Notes under the pieces: generated by a model
Databases searched by the model: none
The model's input: the letters and a program-made list of their open reading frames with translations, nothing else
Told to the model about the DNA's origin: nothing
Part shown: positions 43,702 through 52,635 of the stretch, piece after piece
How positions within the stretch are numbered: the first letter of the stretch is position 1
Layout of the letters: each line of letters opens with the position of its first letter
DNA from: Vicinamibacteria bacterium
GTDB lineage: Bacteria > Acidobacteriota > Vicinamibacteria > Fen-336
Direction: 5' to 3'
DNA: 61,152 bases
Assembly (NCBI GenBank): GCA_035570235.1
Contig: DATMML010000111.1
Location: 1 to 61,152, forward strand
Program-made: the position numbers and the translations under genes

Positions 43702-46700
43702 GCATCGATCCCAAGTCCATCCCCTCCGCGCCCATTGAGCTTCTCGGCACGCGCCGAGGTCTGGACGGCCCCGGGGGGCCCCGCTTCTGGAAGAGCCTGG
43801 ACGAGCTCGCGGAGACCCAGGAATTCCGAGAGTTCGTGCACCGCGAGTTCCCCGAGCAGGCCTCCCAGTTCGAGGACCCCGAAGGCCGGCGCGAGTTCCT
43901 CAAGATCATGGGGGCCTCCCTGGCCCTGGCCGGTCTCGGTGCCTGTACCCGCCAACCCCAGGAGACCATCCTCCCCTATGTGAAGCAGCCGGAGCAGGTC
44001 GTCCCTGGCCGCTCCCTCTTCTTCGCTAGCGCGGTGACGCTGGGCGGCTACGCCAAGGGCGTGCTGGTAGAGAGCCACGAGGGGCGGCCCACCAAGGTTG
44101 AGGGCAACCCCGACCACCCCCAGAGCCTGGGCGCCACCGATGTCTTTGGCCAAGCCCACGTCCTCGGCCTCTACGACCCGGACCGGGCCCAGACCGTGAA
44201 GTTCTACGGTGAGGTGCGCACCTGGGCCGTTTTCAACGAGGCCCTGCGCGCCGCCCTCGAGAAACAGCGGGGCAGCCGGGGCGCGGGCCTGCGGTTCCTG
44301 AGCGGCACCGTCACCTCCCCGACCCTGCGCACACAGCTGGAGGGGATCCTGGCCGAGTTCCCGGCCGCCCGCTGGCACCAGTACGAGCCGGCCGGCCGGG
44401 ACAACGTGCGCGCGGGCGCGATCCTGGCCTTCGGCGAACCCGTGGAGGCCCAATACCGGCTGGAGCGGGCGGACGTGATCCTCTCCCTGGACCAGGATTT
44501 CGTGGGCAGCGGTCCCGCGAACCTGAGGCTCGTGCGCGAGTTCGCCTCCCGGCGCCGGGTGCAGGGCGAGCGCGCGGAGATGAACCGGCTCTACGTGGTG
44601 GAGTCAACGGTCTCCGCGGCGGGTGCGGTCGCCGACCACCGGCTGCCCCTGCGGGCCTCCGAGGTTGAGGGCTTCGCGCGGGCGGTGGCGGCGGCCCTGG
44701 GTCTGCCCGTGGAGGGGGGAACCTCCGCCCACGCGGCCTTCATCGCCGCCCTCGCAAAGGATCTCCGCACGCGGGCGGGGGCCTCGCTGGTGATGGCGGG
44801 CGAGGGCCAGCCCCCGGCCGTCCACGCCCTGGCCCATGCCATGAACCAGGCGCTCGGCAGCGTCGGCAAGACCGTGGTCTACACGGACCCCCCGGAAGCC
44901 AAGAGCGAGGACCAGCTCGCCTCCCTCAAGGAATTGGGGGCAGACATGGAGGCGGGCCGGGTGGAGCTGCTGATCATCCTGGGCAGCAACCCCGTCTACA
45001 ACGCCCCCGCCGACCTCGAGTTCGCGAGGAGGATGGATAAGGTGGGGCTGCGCATCCACCTCGGGCTCTACGAGGACGAGACGGGGGAACGCTGCCACTG
45101 GACCCTGCCCGAGGCCCACCCCCTCGAGGCCTGGAGCGACGCCCGGGCCGTGGACGGCACCGTTTCCATCCTCCAGCCCCTGATCGCACCCCTCTACGGC
45201 GGGAGGTCGGCCCACGAGGTCCTGGCCGCCTTTGGGGACCCACCGGACCAGGCGGGCTACGACATCGTGCGCGAGCATTGGCGAGCCCGGGGCCTGGCCG
45301 CCGACTTCGAGAAGCGCTGGGCGCGGGCCCTTCACGACGGTGTCGTCGCGGGGTCGGCCCTCCCCGAGAAGCGCGTCACCCTGAAGATCGGCCCGTGGTC
45401 GAGGCCGGCCGACGCCGCCCCCGCGGGCGGCCTGGAGATAGTGTTCCGACCCGATCCCAGCGTGTGGGACGGGAGCTTCGCCAACAATGGCTGGCTGCAG
45501 GAGTTGCCCAAGCCGCTCACCAAGCTTACCTGGGAGAACGCCGCCCTTCTGAGCCCGGCGACGGCGGCGAGGCTCGGCCTGCCCTCCCCCCAGGAGACGA
45601 GCAGGGGCGCGGTGAGCCCGATCATAGAGCTCCAGTACAAAGAGCGCCGGCTGCGGGCCCCGGCCTGGATCGTTCCCGGCCACCCCGACGATTCGGTGAC
45701 CGTCCACCTTGGCTATGGCCGGACACGGGTGGGACGGGTCGGCAACGGCGCCGGCTTCAGCGCCTACGCCCTCCGCACGAGCGGGGCCCCCTGGTTCGAC
45801 TCCGGCCTCGAGGTCCGGGGCACCGGCGAGACCACCCGGCTGGCCTGCACCCAGAACCACTGGAGCATGGAGGGCCGGCACCCGGTGCGGGTGGCGGCCA
45901 CAACCGCCGACTATGACCGGAAACCCCACTTCGCCCGGGAGATGGGCGAGGACCCCCGACCCGGCTCCTCCCTCTTCCCGCCCCACAAGTACGAGGGACA
46001 CGCCTGGGGCATGGCCATCGACCTGAACGCGTGCGTGGGCTGCAACGCGTGTGTCACCGCCTGCCAGTCCGAGAACAACATCCCGGTGGTGGGCAAGGAT
46101 CAGGTGGCCCGGGGCCGGGAGATGCACTGGATCCGGGTGGACCGCTACTACGAGGGTGATCCCGGCCGCTCGGAGACCATCGAGGCCTATCACCAGCCCC
46201 TCCCCTGCATGCATTGCGAGAACGCCCCCTGCGAGGTGGTGTGCCCGGTGGCGGCGACCGTGCACAGCGACGAGGGGCTCAACGAGATGGTCTACAACCG
46301 CTGCGTGGGAACGCGGTACTGCTCCAACAACTGTCCCTACAAGGTGCGCCGCTTCAACTTCTTTCTCTACCAGGATTGGGACACGCCCAGCCTGAAGATG
46401 ATGCGGAACCCGGACGTGACCGTGCGCAGCCGGGGCGTGATGGAGAAGTGCACGTACTGCGTGCAGCGCATCAACCGGGCCCGCATCGAGGCCAAGAACG
46501 AAGGGCGCGGGATCCGGGAGGGGGAGATCAAGACCGCGTGCCAGTCGGTCTGCCCGGCCGAGGCCATCGTGTTCGGGGACGTGAACGACCCCAAGAGCCG
46601 GGTCTCCCGGCTCAAGGCCGAGCCCCGGAACTACGGCCTCCTGAGCGAGCTGCAGACCCAGCCCCGCACCACCTACCTGGCGGCCGTGCGCAACCCCAAC

Positions 46701-46721
46701 CCGGAGATCTCCCGTGGGTAG
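43698..46721 (+). CDS. actB: ActB, Mo-bisPGD-like and iron-sulfur subunit of alternative complex III
   Basis: A 1007-aa fusion. A twin-Arg-like signal lies inside the protein at about 62-80 (GRREFLKIMGASLALAGL). The first 700 residues have the fold of molybdopterin oxidoreductases but without a recognisable cofactor-binding Ser/Cys; in ACIII this part is cofactor-free. The last 260 residues hold the iron-sulfur clusters: CVGCNACVTACQ at about 778, CMHCENAPCEVVCP at about 837, CVGTRYCSNNCP at about 869, CTYC at about 918 and CQSVCP at about 948 (three 4Fe-4S and one 3Fe-4S expected). Start at the ATG overlapping the actA stop; the frame stays open upstream in actA. Confidence 0.94.
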   Translation: MSIDPKSIPSAPIELLGTRRGLDGPGGPRFWKSLDELAETQEFREFVHREFPEQASQFEDPEGRREFLKIMGASLALAGLGACTRQPQETILPYVKQPEQVVPGRSLFFASAVTLGGYAKGVLVESHEGRPTKVEGNPDHPQSLGATDVFGQAHVLGLYDPDRAQTVKFYGEVRTWAVFNEALRAALEKQRGSRGAGLRFLSGTVTSPTLRTQLEGILAEFPAARWHQYEPAGRDNVRAGAILAFGEPVEAQYRLERADVILSLDQDFVGSGPANLRLVREFASRRRVQGERAEMNRLYVVESTVSAAGAVADHRLPLRASEVEGFARAVAAALGLPVEGGTSAHAAFIAALAKDLRTRAGASLVMAGEGQPPAVHALAHAMNQALGSVGKTVVYTDPPEAKSEDQLASLKELGADMEAGRVELLIILGSNPVYNAPADLEFARRMDKVGLRIHLGLYEDETGERCHWTLPEAHPLEAWSDARAVDGTVSILQPLIAPLYGGRSAHEVLAAFGDPPDQAGYDIVREHWRARGLAADFEKRWARALHDGVVAGSALPEKRVTLKIGPWSRPADAAPAGGLEIVFRPDPSVWDGSFANNGWLQELPKPLTKLTWENAALLSPATAARLGLPSPQETSRGAVSPIIELQYKERRLRAPAWIVPGHPDDSVTVHLGYGRTRVGRVGNGAGFSAYALRTSGAPWFDSGLEVRGTGETTRLACTQNHWSMEGRHPVRVAATTADYDRKPHFAREMGEDPRPGSSLFPPHKYEGHAWGMAIDLNACVGCNACVTACQSENNIPVVGKDQVARGREMHWIRVDRYYEGDPGRSETIEAYHQPLPCMHCENAPCEVVCPVAATVHSDEGLNEMVYNRCVGTRYCSNNCPYKVRRFNFFLYQDWDTPSLKMMRNPDVTVRSRGVMEKCTYCVQRINRARIEAKNEGRGIREGEIKTACQSVCPAEAIVFGDVNDPKSRVSRLKAEPRNYGLLSELQTQPRTTYLAAVRNPNPEISRG

Positions 46722-48075
46722 CGCGGAGCAACCGATCATCGGTCCTGGCCACACCTACGGCAGCGTCACCGACAAGATCAGCAGTCTTGTCCTCAAGCGC
46801 CGGACCCCGCTCGGCTGGTTCATCGGGGTGAGCATCGCCTCCACCCTGTTCCTGGGCCTCCTCTTCAGCCTGGCCGCCCTCCTCTTAAAAGGGGTCGGCC
46901 TCTTTGGTATCACCATCCCCATCGGCTGGGGCTTCGACATCGTCAACTTTGTTTGGTGGATCGGGATCGGCCATGCGGGGACCCTGATCTCCGCCATCCT
47001 CCTCCTCCTCCGGCAGGAGTGGCGGACCTCCATCAACCGCTTTGCCGAGGCCATGACCTTGTTCGCGGTGGCCTGCGCAGGCGTCTATCCGATCTTCCAC
47101 ATGGGCCGGCCGTGGGTGGGGGCTTATTGGCTCATGCCCTACCCCAACACCATGGGGCTCTGGCCCAACTTTCGGAGCCCGCTCATCTGGGACGTGTTCG
47201 CGGTCTCCACCTACGCCACCGTCTCCGCCCTCTTCTGGTTCGTGGGCCTCATCCCCGACCTGGCCACCCTGCGCGACCGGGCCCGGAGCCGGGCCTGGCA
47301 GATCGTCTACGGGATCCTGGCCATGGGTTGGCGCGGGTCGGCCAAGCACTGGCACAACTACGAGACCGCCTACCTCCTGCTGGCCGGGCTGGCCACGCCC
47401 CTGGTCGTCTCCGTCCACACCGTAGTGAGCTTCGACTTCGCGGTCGGGGTTGTGCCCGGCTGGCACGCCACAGTCTTCCCGCCCTACTTCGTGGCGGGGG
47501 CCGTCTACGGGGGGTTCGCCATGGTTCTCACCCTAGCCATCCCCCTCCGCAAGGCCTATGGGCTCGAGGACTTCATCACCCTCCGCCACCTCGAGAACAT
47601 GGCCAAGGTGATGATGGCGACCGGCCTGATCGTGGCCTATGGCTACATGATCGAGGCCTTCATGGCCTGGTACAGCGGCAACCCCTACGAGACCTACATG
47701 ATCTGGAACCGCATGACCGGGCCCTACCGACATATGTACTGGGCCCTGATATTCTGCAACGTCTTCACTCCCAACCTCCTTTGGGTGAAGAACCTCCGCA
47801 CCAGCGTCCCCTTCCTTTTCGTGGTGTCGTTGGTCGTGAGCGTGGGCATGTGGCTGGAGCGGTTCGTCATCATCGTGACCAGCCTGCACCGCGACTTCTT
47901 GCCCTCCTCCTGGGGGATGTACTCGGGGACTTATGTGGATTGGTCCACCTTCGTGGGTACGATCGGGCTCTTCCTGACCCTTCTGTTCCTCTTCGTGCGC
48001 TTCCTGCCCGTGATCTCGATCTTCGAGATGCGGACCATCCTCCCCGGGGCCGCGGTGGGGGGGGAGAAGCCGTGA
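46714..48075 (+). CDS. actC: ActC, NrfD/PsrC-like quinol-binding membrane subunit
   Basis: A 453-aa protein with about ten transmembrane helices. It is thought to oxidise menaquinol at the periplasmic side. Typical stretches: WWIGIGHAGTLISAILLLLRQEWRTSINRFAEAMTLFA (given as one helix-loop-helix), HMGRPWVGAYWLMPYP, SVHTVVSFDFAVGVVPGWHATVFPPYFVAGAVYGGFA. The conserved acidic and His residues proposed for quinone binding and proton passage are present in these loops. It overlaps actB by 8 bp. The ten-helix part matches PsrC; ActF is a second copy of the fold. Confidence 0.93.
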   Translation: MGSAEQPIIGPGHTYGSVTDKISSLVLKRRTPLGWFIGVSIASTLFLGLLFSLAALLLKGVGLFGITIPIGWGFDIVNFVWWIGIGHAGTLISAILLLLRQEWRTSINRFAEAMTLFAVACAGVYPIFHMGRPWVGAYWLMPYPNTMGLWPNFRSPLIWDVFAVSTYATVSALFWFVGLIPDLATLRDRARSRAWQIVYGILAMGWRGSAKHWHNYETAYLLLAGLATPLVVSVHTVVSFDFAVGVVPGWHATVFPPYFVAGAVYGGFAMVLTLAIPLRKAYGLEDFITLRHLENMAKVMMATGLIVAYGYMIEAFMAWYSGNPYETYMIWNRMTGPYRHMYWALIFCNVFTPNLLWVKNLRTSVPFLFVVSLVVSVGMWLERFVIIVTSLHRDFLPSSWGMYSGTYVDWSTFVGTIGLFLTLLFLFVRFLPVISIFEMRTILPGAAVGGEKP

Positions 48076-48611
48076 GCGTCCGCCCGCCGATTTACGGTCT
48101 GCTGGCCGAGTTCCGCACCGGGGCCGAGGTGGTGGCGGCGGCCCGGGGCGTGCGCGAGGCGGGGTACCGGAGGGTGGACGGCTATTCGCCCTTCCCGATC
48201 GAGGAGCTCTCGGAGGCGTTGCACTTCCATAAGTCCCACCTGCCCAAGATCGTCCTCGGGGGCGGCATCCTCGGGGCCTTCGCGGGCTGGGCCCTGCAGT
48301 ACTGGTCTTCGGTGATCGCCTATCCCCTGAACATCGGGGGGCGGCCCTTCAATGCCTGGCCGGCCTTCATCGTGCCCGCCTTCGAGACCACCATCCTCTT
48401 CGCGGCGGGTTCGGCGGTGCTGGGGATGCTGGCCCTAAACGGCCTGCCCCAGCCCTACCACCCGGTCTTTAACGCGCCCCGCTTCGCCCTCGCCACCCGC
48501 GACCGCTTCTTCATCTGCGTGGAGGCCACCGATCCCCGGTTCGACCGCGCCGAGACGCGCACGCTCCTGGAGCGCTTGGGTGCGAGCGAGGTCTCGGAGG
48601 TGGAGCACTGA
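48072..48611 (+). CDS. actD: ActD, DUF3341-family membrane subunit of alternative complex III
   Basis: A 179-aa protein with two transmembrane helices (VLGGGILGAFAGWALQYW and AFIVPAFETTILFAAGSAVLGML) between a cytoplasmic N-terminal domain and a C-terminal tail (DRFFICVEATDPRFDRAETRTLLERLGA). The N-terminal PPIYGLLAEFRTGAEVVAAARGVREAGYRRVDGYSPFP part is diagnostic (mentioned here as segments). GTG 48072 overlaps the actC stop by 4 bp; the same phase remains open inside actC but is not used. A small subunit with no redox centre. Confidence 0.92.
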   Translation: MSVRPPIYGLLAEFRTGAEVVAAARGVREAGYRRVDGYSPFPIEELSEALHFHKSHLPKIVLGGGILGAFAGWALQYWSSVIAYPLNIGGRPFNAWPAFIVPAFETTILFAAGSAVLGMLALNGLPQPYHPVFNAPRFALATRDRFFICVEATDPRFDRAETRTLLERLGASEVSEVEH

Positions 48612-49180
48612 TGCGCGCGCGCGCGGCTCCCCTCGCGATCGTGGCCGCCCTCATCGGGTGCCGGCAGGACATGCACGACCAACCCCGATACAAGCCGCTC
48701 GCGCGCAGCGAGTTTTTCAGCGACCACCGCTCCGCCCGGCCCCTCGTGCCCGGCACCGTGGCCCGCGGCCAGCTCCGGGAGGATCAGGTCCTCTTCACGG
48801 GCAAGGAGGGAACGGAGTTCACGAAGACCCTGCCCCTGCCCGTCAGCGCCGACCTCCTGGCCCGGGGCCGGACGCAATTCCAGACCTTCTGCGCGCCCTG
48901 CCACGGGGGGGTGGGAAGGGGGGACGGGATGGTCGTGCAGCGCGGCTTCCGGAAGCCCCCCTCCTACCACATTGACCGCCTGCGGGAAACGCCGGTCGGC
49001 TACTACTTCGACGTGATCACCAACGGCTTTGGGGCCATGTCCGACTACGCGGCCCAGGTCCCGGTCAAGGACCGCTGGGCGATCGTGGCCTACATCCGGG
49101 CCCTCCAGCTCAGCCAGCACGCCACCCTGGGGGACGTGCCCGCCGCGGAGCGCGGCCAGCTTCAGGCGAGCGGGCAATGA
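48611..49180 (+). CDS. actE: ActE, monoheme cytochrome c lipoprotein of alternative complex III
   Basis: A 189-aa lipoprotein: signal MRARAAPLAIVAALIGC ends in a lipobox with Cys17. One heme site CAPCH is near residue 97 and distal Met is in GFGAMSDYAAQVP. It is anchored outside the inner membrane and is placed to hand electrons to a soluble carrier or straight to the heme c on CtaC. TGATG overlap with actD. Length and position are standard. Confidence 0.92.
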   Translation: MRARAAPLAIVAALIGCRQDMHDQPRYKPLARSEFFSDHRSARPLVPGTVARGQLREDQVLFTGKEGTEFTKTLPLPVSADLLARGRTQFQTFCAPCHGGVGRGDGMVVQRGFRKPPSYHIDRLRETPVGYYFDVITNGFGAMSDYAAQVPVKDRWAIVAYIRALQLSQHATLGDVPAAERGQLQASGQ

Positions 49181-50382
49181 GCTCCCCTCCCTTCCCCCTC
49201 CCGACCCGCATCGACCGCCTGCAGCAGATCGCCCTCGGGGTGGGCCTCCTGGGCGGCCTCGCCTGCCTCGTTGGCCTCGCGCTCGATCCCCACCAGTTCT
49301 TCCGCTCCTACCTCTTCGCCTATCTCTTCTGGGCGGGGGTGGCCGTGGGCTGCATGTCGATCGTGATGATCCACCACCTTTCCGGCGGCTTGTGGGGGCT
49401 GGTGATCCGCCGGTTGCTGGAGGCGGGGACACGGACCTTGCTAGTGGTGGCCCTCCTCTTTATCCCCGTGGCCCTGGGCATGGGCCGGCTCTACCCCTGG
49501 GTCCACCCCGGGGAAGACAAGCTGCTCCAGTACAAGGCCGTCTACTTGAACGTGCCCTTCTTCCTGGGCCGGGCCGCCTTCTACTTCGCGGCCTGGCTCA
49601 CGCTCGCCCACTTCCTCAACAAGTGGTCGCGGCAGCTGGACGAGGGGGAGGACCCCAAGGTCTCCCGCCGGCTGCAGGGTCTTTCCGGGGGAGGGCTGAT
49701 CGTTCTCGGCCTGACCATCACGTTTTCCTCCGTGGACTGGGCCATGTCCCTCGCCCCCCACTGGTTCTCCACCATCTACGGGATGCTATTCATGGTGGGC
49801 CAGGTGCTCTCCGCCATGGCTCTCGTGATCGTGCTCCTCGCCTATCTGGGGGGCGAGAAGCCCCTCTCGGAGGCGGTACGCCCGGGCCATGTGCACGACC
49901 TGGGCAAGCTGCTCCTGGCCTTTGTAATGCTCTGGGCGTACGTGAACCTCTCCCAGTTCCTGATCACCTGGTCCGGCAACCTAGCGGAGGAAGCCTCCTT
50001 CTACATCCACCGGCTGCAGGGCGGCTGGCAGTGGGTGGCCCTGGCCTTGGTGGTCTTCCATTTTGCCCTGCCCTTCCTGCTCCTGCTCTCGCGGGACCTG
50101 AAGCGGGACGCCCGCCTCCTGGGACTCCTGGCCGCAGGGGTGTTTCTGGTGCGGTTGCTGGATCTCTATTGGCTGGTCGCCCCCGACCTCACCGGGCACG
50201 GTCACGAGGCGGTGGGGCTGGGCGTGGCCGTGCACTGGCTGGATGTGGCCGCGCCCCTGGGGGTGGGAGGGATCTGGCTTTTCTTCTTCGCCCAGGCGCT
50301 CCGGGACCGGCCCCTGCTCCCCGTGGGGGATCCGGAGATCCGGGCGCTCCTGGAGGCCCCGGCGGGGGGGACGTCGCGATGA
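49177..50382 (+). CDS. actF: ActF, second NrfD-like membrane subunit of alternative complex III
   Basis: A 401-aa protein with about ten helices, homologous in fold to ActC. The stretch LSRDLKRDARLLGLLAAGVFL and VHWLDVAAPLGVGGIWLFFFAQAL near the end and VDWAMSLAPHWFSTIYGMLFMVGQVLSAMALV (quoted in parts) in the middle are typical. In ACIII structures it faces ActC, with a likely proton route. Overlaps actE and the next gene by 4 bp each. Confidence 0.92.
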   Translation: MSSPPFPLPTRIDRLQQIALGVGLLGGLACLVGLALDPHQFFRSYLFAYLFWAGVAVGCMSIVMIHHLSGGLWGLVIRRLLEAGTRTLLVVALLFIPVALGMGRLYPWVHPGEDKLLQYKAVYLNVPFFLGRAAFYFAAWLTLAHFLNKWSRQLDEGEDPKVSRRLQGLSGGGLIVLGLTITFSSVDWAMSLAPHWFSTIYGMLFMVGQVLSAMALVIVLLAYLGGEKPLSEAVRPGHVHDLGKLLLAFVMLWAYVNLSQFLITWSGNLAEEASFYIHRLQGGWQWVALALVVFHFALPFLLLLSRDLKRDARLLGLLAAGVFLVRLLDLYWLVAPDLTGHGHEAVGLGVAVHWLDVAAPLGVGGIWLFFFAQALRDRPLLPVGDPEIRALLEAPAGGTSR

Positions 50383-50816
50383 CGGAGCAGCCGGCGCCCG
50401 GCCATACCGAAGTCGACTTCGAGCGGACCGATGTCGACGCCACCGCCCTCCTCAAGTTCGCCTTCGGGATAGTGGCGGCTACGGGGGCGGTGGTGCTCCT
50501 GCTCTGGCGGCTCTATTTCGTCTTCGTGGCTCAGGAGGCGGCCCGGCAACCGGCGCCCCCCGTGATGCGGGCGGACCCCGCGGCGATGGCGCCGGCGGGG
50601 CCGAGCCTGCAGCCCCTTCCCTCCCGGGACCTGGCCCGGTTCCGCGCCGAGGAGGACGTCGTCCTCGGCACCTACGGCTGGGTGGACAAGGAGAAGGGCA
50701 TCGTGCGCATCCCCATCGAACGGGCCATGCGGCTTCTCTCGGAGCGCGGTCTCCCCGCCCCCGCTGCCGCCCCGCCCGTCGCGGCCCCACCCGAGGGCGA
50801 CCGAGGTCGGGAGTGA
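50379..50816 (+). CDS. Conserved single-span protein of the act-cta operon, possible ActG-like subunit
   Basis: Not a recognised named gene. 145 aa: an N-terminal 20-residue soluble part, one transmembrane helix (about residues 26-50, LLKFAFGIVAATGAVVLLLWRLYF), then a Pro/Ala-rich linker and the short periplasmic motif LGTYGWVDKEKGIVRIPIER that looks conserved in such operons. It lies between actF and a SCO gene with 4-bp overlaps both sides, so it is almost certainly part of the complex or its assembly. No heme or metal motif. R. marinus ACIII has a small ActG, but homology is not established. Confidence 0.75.
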   Translation: MTEQPAPGHTEVDFERTDVDATALLKFAFGIVAATGAVVLLLWRLYFVFVAQEAARQPAPPVMRADPAAMAPAGPSLQPLPSRDLARFRAEEDVVLGTYGWVDKEKGIVRIPIERAMRLLSERGLPAPAAAPPVAAPPEGDRGRE

Positions 50817-51628
50817 CAGCGTCGTCCCTGGCCCTGATCCTCTTCCTGGCGGGTATCGCCCCCGCCGGAGGCACCGAGCCGCCCGCCATCCTCAGCGAGA
50901 TCGGCTTCGACCAGAAGCTCGGCCAGGCCGTGCCCCCCGATCTGGCTTTCCGGGACGAGGGGGGTCGACCCGTCCGCCTCGGCGACTACTTTGGCAGGAA
51001 GCCCGTGGTCCTCAACCTCGTCTATTTCGACTGCCCTATGCTCTGCACGGTGAGCTTGAGCGGCCTGGCCAGCGCCCTCGACGTCCTCTCCTTCACCGCC
51101 GGCCGGGAGTTCGAGCTCGTGACGATCAGCTTCGATCCGCGCGAGAAACCGGCCCGGGCCGCGGCCGCTAAGAAGGTCCACCTCGAGCGCTATTCCCGCC
51201 CGGGGGCGGAGGGGGGCTGGCATTTCCTCACCGGCGACAAGGAGGCCATCGACCGTCTCACCCGCGCGGTGGGCTTCCGCTACGTCTGGGACGAGGAAAC
51301 CAAGCAGTTCGCCCACCCCGCCGGGCTGCTCGTGCTCACCCCCGAGGGCCGCATCGCCCGCTACCTCTTCGGCATCGAGTACGCGCCCAAGGATCTGCGC
51401 CTGGCCCTGGTGGAAGCGGGGGCGGGCCGGGTCGGCACCCCCTTCGACCAGGTCCTGCTCTACTGCTTCAAGTACGACCCCCACCGGGGCCGCTACAGCG
51501 CCCAGATCCTGAACCTCGTCCGGCTGGGCGCCGGCCTCACCGTTCTCGCTCTGGGTGCTCTCATCCTCACCCTCCGGCGCCGGGAGAATGACCAGGCTCT
51601 CGCCCAGCCCGCGGTCCAGGGTTCATGA
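50813..51628 (+). CDS. SCO1/SenC-family copper chaperone
   Basis: Inserts copper into the CuA site of oxidase subunit II. 271 aa: signal region (residues 1-20), thioredoxin-like domain with the copper motif CPMLC (about 76-80: YFDCPMLCTVS) and distal His in KQFAHPAGL, followed by a C-terminal membrane span (LGAGLTVLALGALILTLRRR) and a short cytoplasmic tail. The C-terminal anchor is less usual than an N-terminal one. GTG 50813 overlaps the previous stop. The CuA acceptor, ctaC, is the next gene. Confidence 0.93.
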   Translation: MTASSLALILFLAGIAPAGGTEPPAILSEIGFDQKLGQAVPPDLAFRDEGGRPVRLGDYFGRKPVVLNLVYFDCPMLCTVSLSGLASALDVLSFTAGREFELVTISFDPREKPARAAAAKKVHLERYSRPGAEGGWHFLTGDKEAIDRLTRAVGFRYVWDEETKQFAHPAGLLVLTPEGRIARYLFGIEYAPKDLRLALVEAGAGRVGTPFDQVLLYCFKYDPHRGRYSAQILNLVRLGAGLTVLALGALILTLRRRENDQALAQPAVQGS

Positions 51629-52635
51629 CGGGATTTCCGCTCTTTCCCGAGCGCGCCTCCACGCTCGCGGGCGAGGTCGACGCCCTCTATCTCTACCTGG
51701 TCCTGGTTTCCGTCTTCTTCTCGGTGGGGATCGCCCTCACCCTGATCGTCTTTGCCGTCCGCTTCCGCCGCCGCTCGGAAACGGAATGGCCGGGCGAGAT
51801 TGAAGGCTCCACCAACCTGGAGCTGACCTGGACCATCATCCCCTTCCTCCTCACGGTGGTGATGTTCGTCTGGGGCGCCCGGGTCTTCTTTCACATGAAC
51901 CGGCCCCCCGACGACGCCATGGCCGTGAACGTGGTGGGCAAGCGCTGGATGTGGAAGCTCCAGCACCCCACCGGCCAGCGCGAGATCAACGAGCTGCACG
52001 TCCCCGTGGGCCGGCCGGTCAAGCTCACCCTGACCTCGGAGGATGTGATCCACAGCTTCTTCGTCCCCGCTTTCCGCATCAAGAAGGACGCGGTGCCCGG
52101 ACGCTACAGCGTCGCCTGGTTCGAGGCCACCAAGCCGGGAACCTACCATCTCTTCTGCGCGGAGTACTGCGGGACCGAGCACTCCAAGATGATCGGCCGC
52201 ATCGTGGTCTTGGAGCCGGCCGAATACCAGACCTGGCTAGCGGGCGGACCCGCGCCCGTGTCCCCGGCCGCGGCGGGGGAGAAGCTCTTCACGGAACTGA
52301 ACTGCATCACCTGCCACCGGGCGGACTCGGGAGGCCGGGGGCCCCTCCTGCAGGGTCTCTTCGGCAAGACCGTGCGGCTGCAGGGCGGGGAGACGGTGGT
52401 AGCCGACGAAGCCTACATCCGGGAATCGATCTTGAATCCGGCCGCCAAGATCACGGCCGGCTACCAGCCGATCATGCCCACCTACCTGGGCCAGGTCAGC
52501 GAGGAGTCGCTCCTGCAGCTCATTGCCTACCTAAAGTCCCTTTCGCCGCCGTCGGGGGAGGGCGCGCCCCTGCCCGCGGCGGCCGGGGGACCGCCTCCCT
52601 CCAAGGCCCGGGCGCGCGAAGACCGGAACCCATGA
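51625..52635 (+). CDS. ctaC: Cytochrome c oxidase subunit II with fused cytochrome c (caa3 type)
   Basis: 336 aa: two N-terminal helices (residues 18-42 and 62-85), a cupredoxin domain with the CuA site H...[12 protein letters not shown] (about 178-189), and a C-terminal cytochrome c domain with CITCH at about 227 and a distal Met in PIMPTYLG. The fused heme marks a caa3 oxidase, which can take electrons directly from ACIII without a soluble carrier. Overlaps the SCO gene by 4 bp and ctaD by 4 bp. The tail is Pro/Ala-rich. Confidence 0.95.
   Translation: MTGFPLFPERASTLAGEVDALYLYLVLVSVFFSVGIALTLIVFAVRFRRRSETEWPGEIEGSTNLELTWTIIPFLLTVVMFVWGARVFFHMNRPPDDAMAVNVVGKRWMWKLQHPTGQREINELHVPVGRPVKLTLTSEDVIHSFFVPAFRIKKDAVPGRYSVAWFEATKPGTYHLFCAEYCGTEHSKMIGRIVVLEPAEYQTWLAGGPAPVSPAAAGEKLFTELNCITCHRADSGGRGPLLQGLFGKTVRLQGGETVVADEAYIRESILNPAAKITAGYQPIMPTYLGQVSEESLLQLIAYLKSLSPPSGEGAPLPAAAGGPPPSKARAREDRNP

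Noticed and set aside
44604-46754. 716-codon open frame antisense to actB
   Set aside because: Shadow of the G/C third-position bias; composition is rich in Gly/Val/His/Leu with no family signature.
52261-52620. Separate cytochrome c gene after CuA subunit II
   Set aside because: The heme site CITCH is in the same frame as ctaC with no stop, so it is a fused domain, not a gene.
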